Part shown: piece after piece, positions 4,948 through 5,833 of the stretch | How positions within the stretch are numbered: the stretch's first letter is position 1 | How the letters are laid out: each line of letters opens with the position of its first letter | Program-made: the position numbers and the translations under genes | Notes under the pieces: model-generated | Told to the model about the DNA's origin: nothing | What the model saw: the letters and a program-made list of their open reading frames with translations, nothing else | Database searches by the model: none | Origin: Bacillota bacterium | GTDB lineage: Bacteria; Bacillota_E; Sulfobacillia; Sulfobacillales; Sulfobacillaceae | Assembly (NCBI GenBank): GCA_021820165.1 | Contig: JAKADW010000149.1 | Coordinates: 1-5,833, forward strand | Direction: 5' to 3' | Length of the DNA: 5,833 nucleotides

Positions 4948-5833
4948 ATGAAAGCGATTCGAATTCACGAGCCCGGGGACATTAGTGTACTCCGTTATGA
5001 AGAGGTGGACATCCCCGATCCCGGTGTCGGTCAAGTGCGGGTGCGCCTTCGAGCCGCAGGTGTCAACCATCGGGATATTTGGGTGAGACGCGGGAGTCTT
5101 GGGCCGCTCAGCCAGCCCATCATCCCCGGAAGCGATGGGGCGGGCGAGGTTGACGCGATTGGGGCCGGGGTCACCCGCTGGTCGGTAGGGCAAAAAGTGG
5201 TGATCAATCCGGGGCTCAGTTGCGGCATTTGCCCAGCCTGTTTAAGTGGCAATCAGCCTTCATGCCCAGCCTTCACCATTTTCAATGGGACCTATGCAGA
5301 GTATGCGGTGGTTCCGGAAGAAAACTTGGTACAGATGCCCGGAGGCTTGACGTTCGCCGAAGCGGCTAGCGTGGGCGTCCCTTACGTCACCGCCGAAGAT
5401 TTTCTCATTCGGAGTCATGCGCTGCCCGGAGAGACTATGCTCTTATGGGGCGCGACCGGGGGATTGGGGCTCGCCACCTTGCAGCTGGCGAAGTTGCGGG
5501 GCCTTAGAGTGGTCGCTGTCACCCGCAACGCCAACCGGGTGGAGAAACTTAAGCAAGCCGGGGCCGACGAGGTGGCCGTTTTAGGTTCAGACACGTCGGT
5601 GGTTGACGTTGTGCAGAGCTTCACGCAAGGGCATGGGGCGGACATCGTGGTGGATTCCTTGGGTCAGGCGAGCTTTTCTGACTCGCTTGCCGCCGTGCGC
5701 CGGGGCGGCGTTATTGTCACGGTTGGTTCGACCACCGGTGGCGACGTGAGCTTTGAACTCGGGCGATTGTTCCGATCGCGGATTACTTTGCTGGGGGCTT
5801 TTATGGGAAGCGCCGCTATTTTGCCGCGCATAT
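4948..5833 (+). CDS. Medium-chain zinc-binding alcohol dehydrogenase / quinone oxidoreductase family, 3' end outside window
   Basis: NAD(P)H-dependent oxidoreductase of the MDR superfamily; 295 codons are in the window and the family usually has about 330-345 residues. The N-terminal GroES-like domain (about 1-125) has GVNHRDIWVRRG (38-49) and PGSDGAGEV (60-68). It keeps the structural-zinc loop with four cysteines, C92, C95, C98 and C106. It lacks the catalytic-zinc cysteine and histidine of classical alcohol dehydrogenases (N40 and S62 in those places). The Rossmann domain contains GATGGLG (168-174) for the cofactor, then VVAVTRN and AGADEV. It therefore looks like the quinone-oxidoreductase-type or alcohol dehydrogenase-like MDR group common in Bacillota and actinobacteria; the substrate is unknown. 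AGGAGG (4935-4940) is seven bases before the ATG. It begins 24 bases after the deacetylase stop and may be the last or a middle gene of the same transcript. Confidence 0.9.
   Translation, partial: MKAIRIHEPGDISVLRYEEVDIPDPGVGQVRVRLRAAGVNHRDIWVRRGSLGPLSQPIIPGSDGAGEVDAIGAGVTRWSVGQKVVINPGLSCGICPACLSGNQPSCPAFTIFNGTYAEYAVVPEENLVQMPGGLTFAEAASVGVPYVTAEDFLIRSHALPGETMLLWGATGGLGLATLQLAKLRGLRVVAVTRNANRVEKLKQAGADEVAVLGSDTSVVDVVQSFTQGHGADIVVDSLGQASFSDSLAAVRRGGVIVTVGSTTGGDVSFELGRLFRSRITLLGAFMGSAAILPRI

Overview
The window looks like a piece of a bacterial chromosome from a moderately GC-rich member of the Bacillota. This is inferred from strong purine-rich Shine-Dalgarno sites (GGGAGG, GGAGG, AGGAGG), GTG and ATG starts, a CsaA-type protein closely matching what I remember of Bacillus CsaA, and a YwfO-like HD phosphohydrolase. 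A thermoacidophilic lineage such as Sulfobacillus would fit the composition and protein style, but that is only a guess. I see no mobile element, tRNA, rRNA or CRISPR array.

Layout: the left end (1-862) is a minus-strand gene, cut by the window edge, for an M20-family amidohydrolase of the N-carbamoyl-L-amino acid hydrolase / allantoate amidohydrolase type. It starts divergently from a plus-strand run. The short intergenic region (863-954) holds two candidate promoters and a striking 43-bp imperfect dyad (874-916) that overlaps or flanks both.

The plus strand then carries five closely spaced genes: an HD-domain dNTP triphosphohydrolase-like protein (955-2226), csaA (2251-2580), a GT-B fold family 4 glycosyltransferase (2618-3613), a NodB-like polysaccharide deacetylase with an unusual C-terminal extension (3601-4923), and a medium-chain dehydrogenase/quinone oxidoreductase cut by the right edge (4948-5833). 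Gaps are 24, 37, -13 and 24 bases and none holds an evident terminator, so the five are probably co-transcribed.

The HD protein and CsaA are housekeeping functions (nucleotide pools, protein export/folding). The glycosyltransferase and deacetylase overlap by 13 bases and are the most interesting part. Neither shows a signal peptide or membrane segment, so they may build and then deacetylate a glycoconjugate inside the cell, and the deacetylase ends in a roughly 160-residue region with two related segments that I cannot assign confidently. No complete novel defence or biosynthetic system is visible; the best leads are the glycosyltransferase/deacetylase pair, its C-terminal module and the divergent operator-like dyad.
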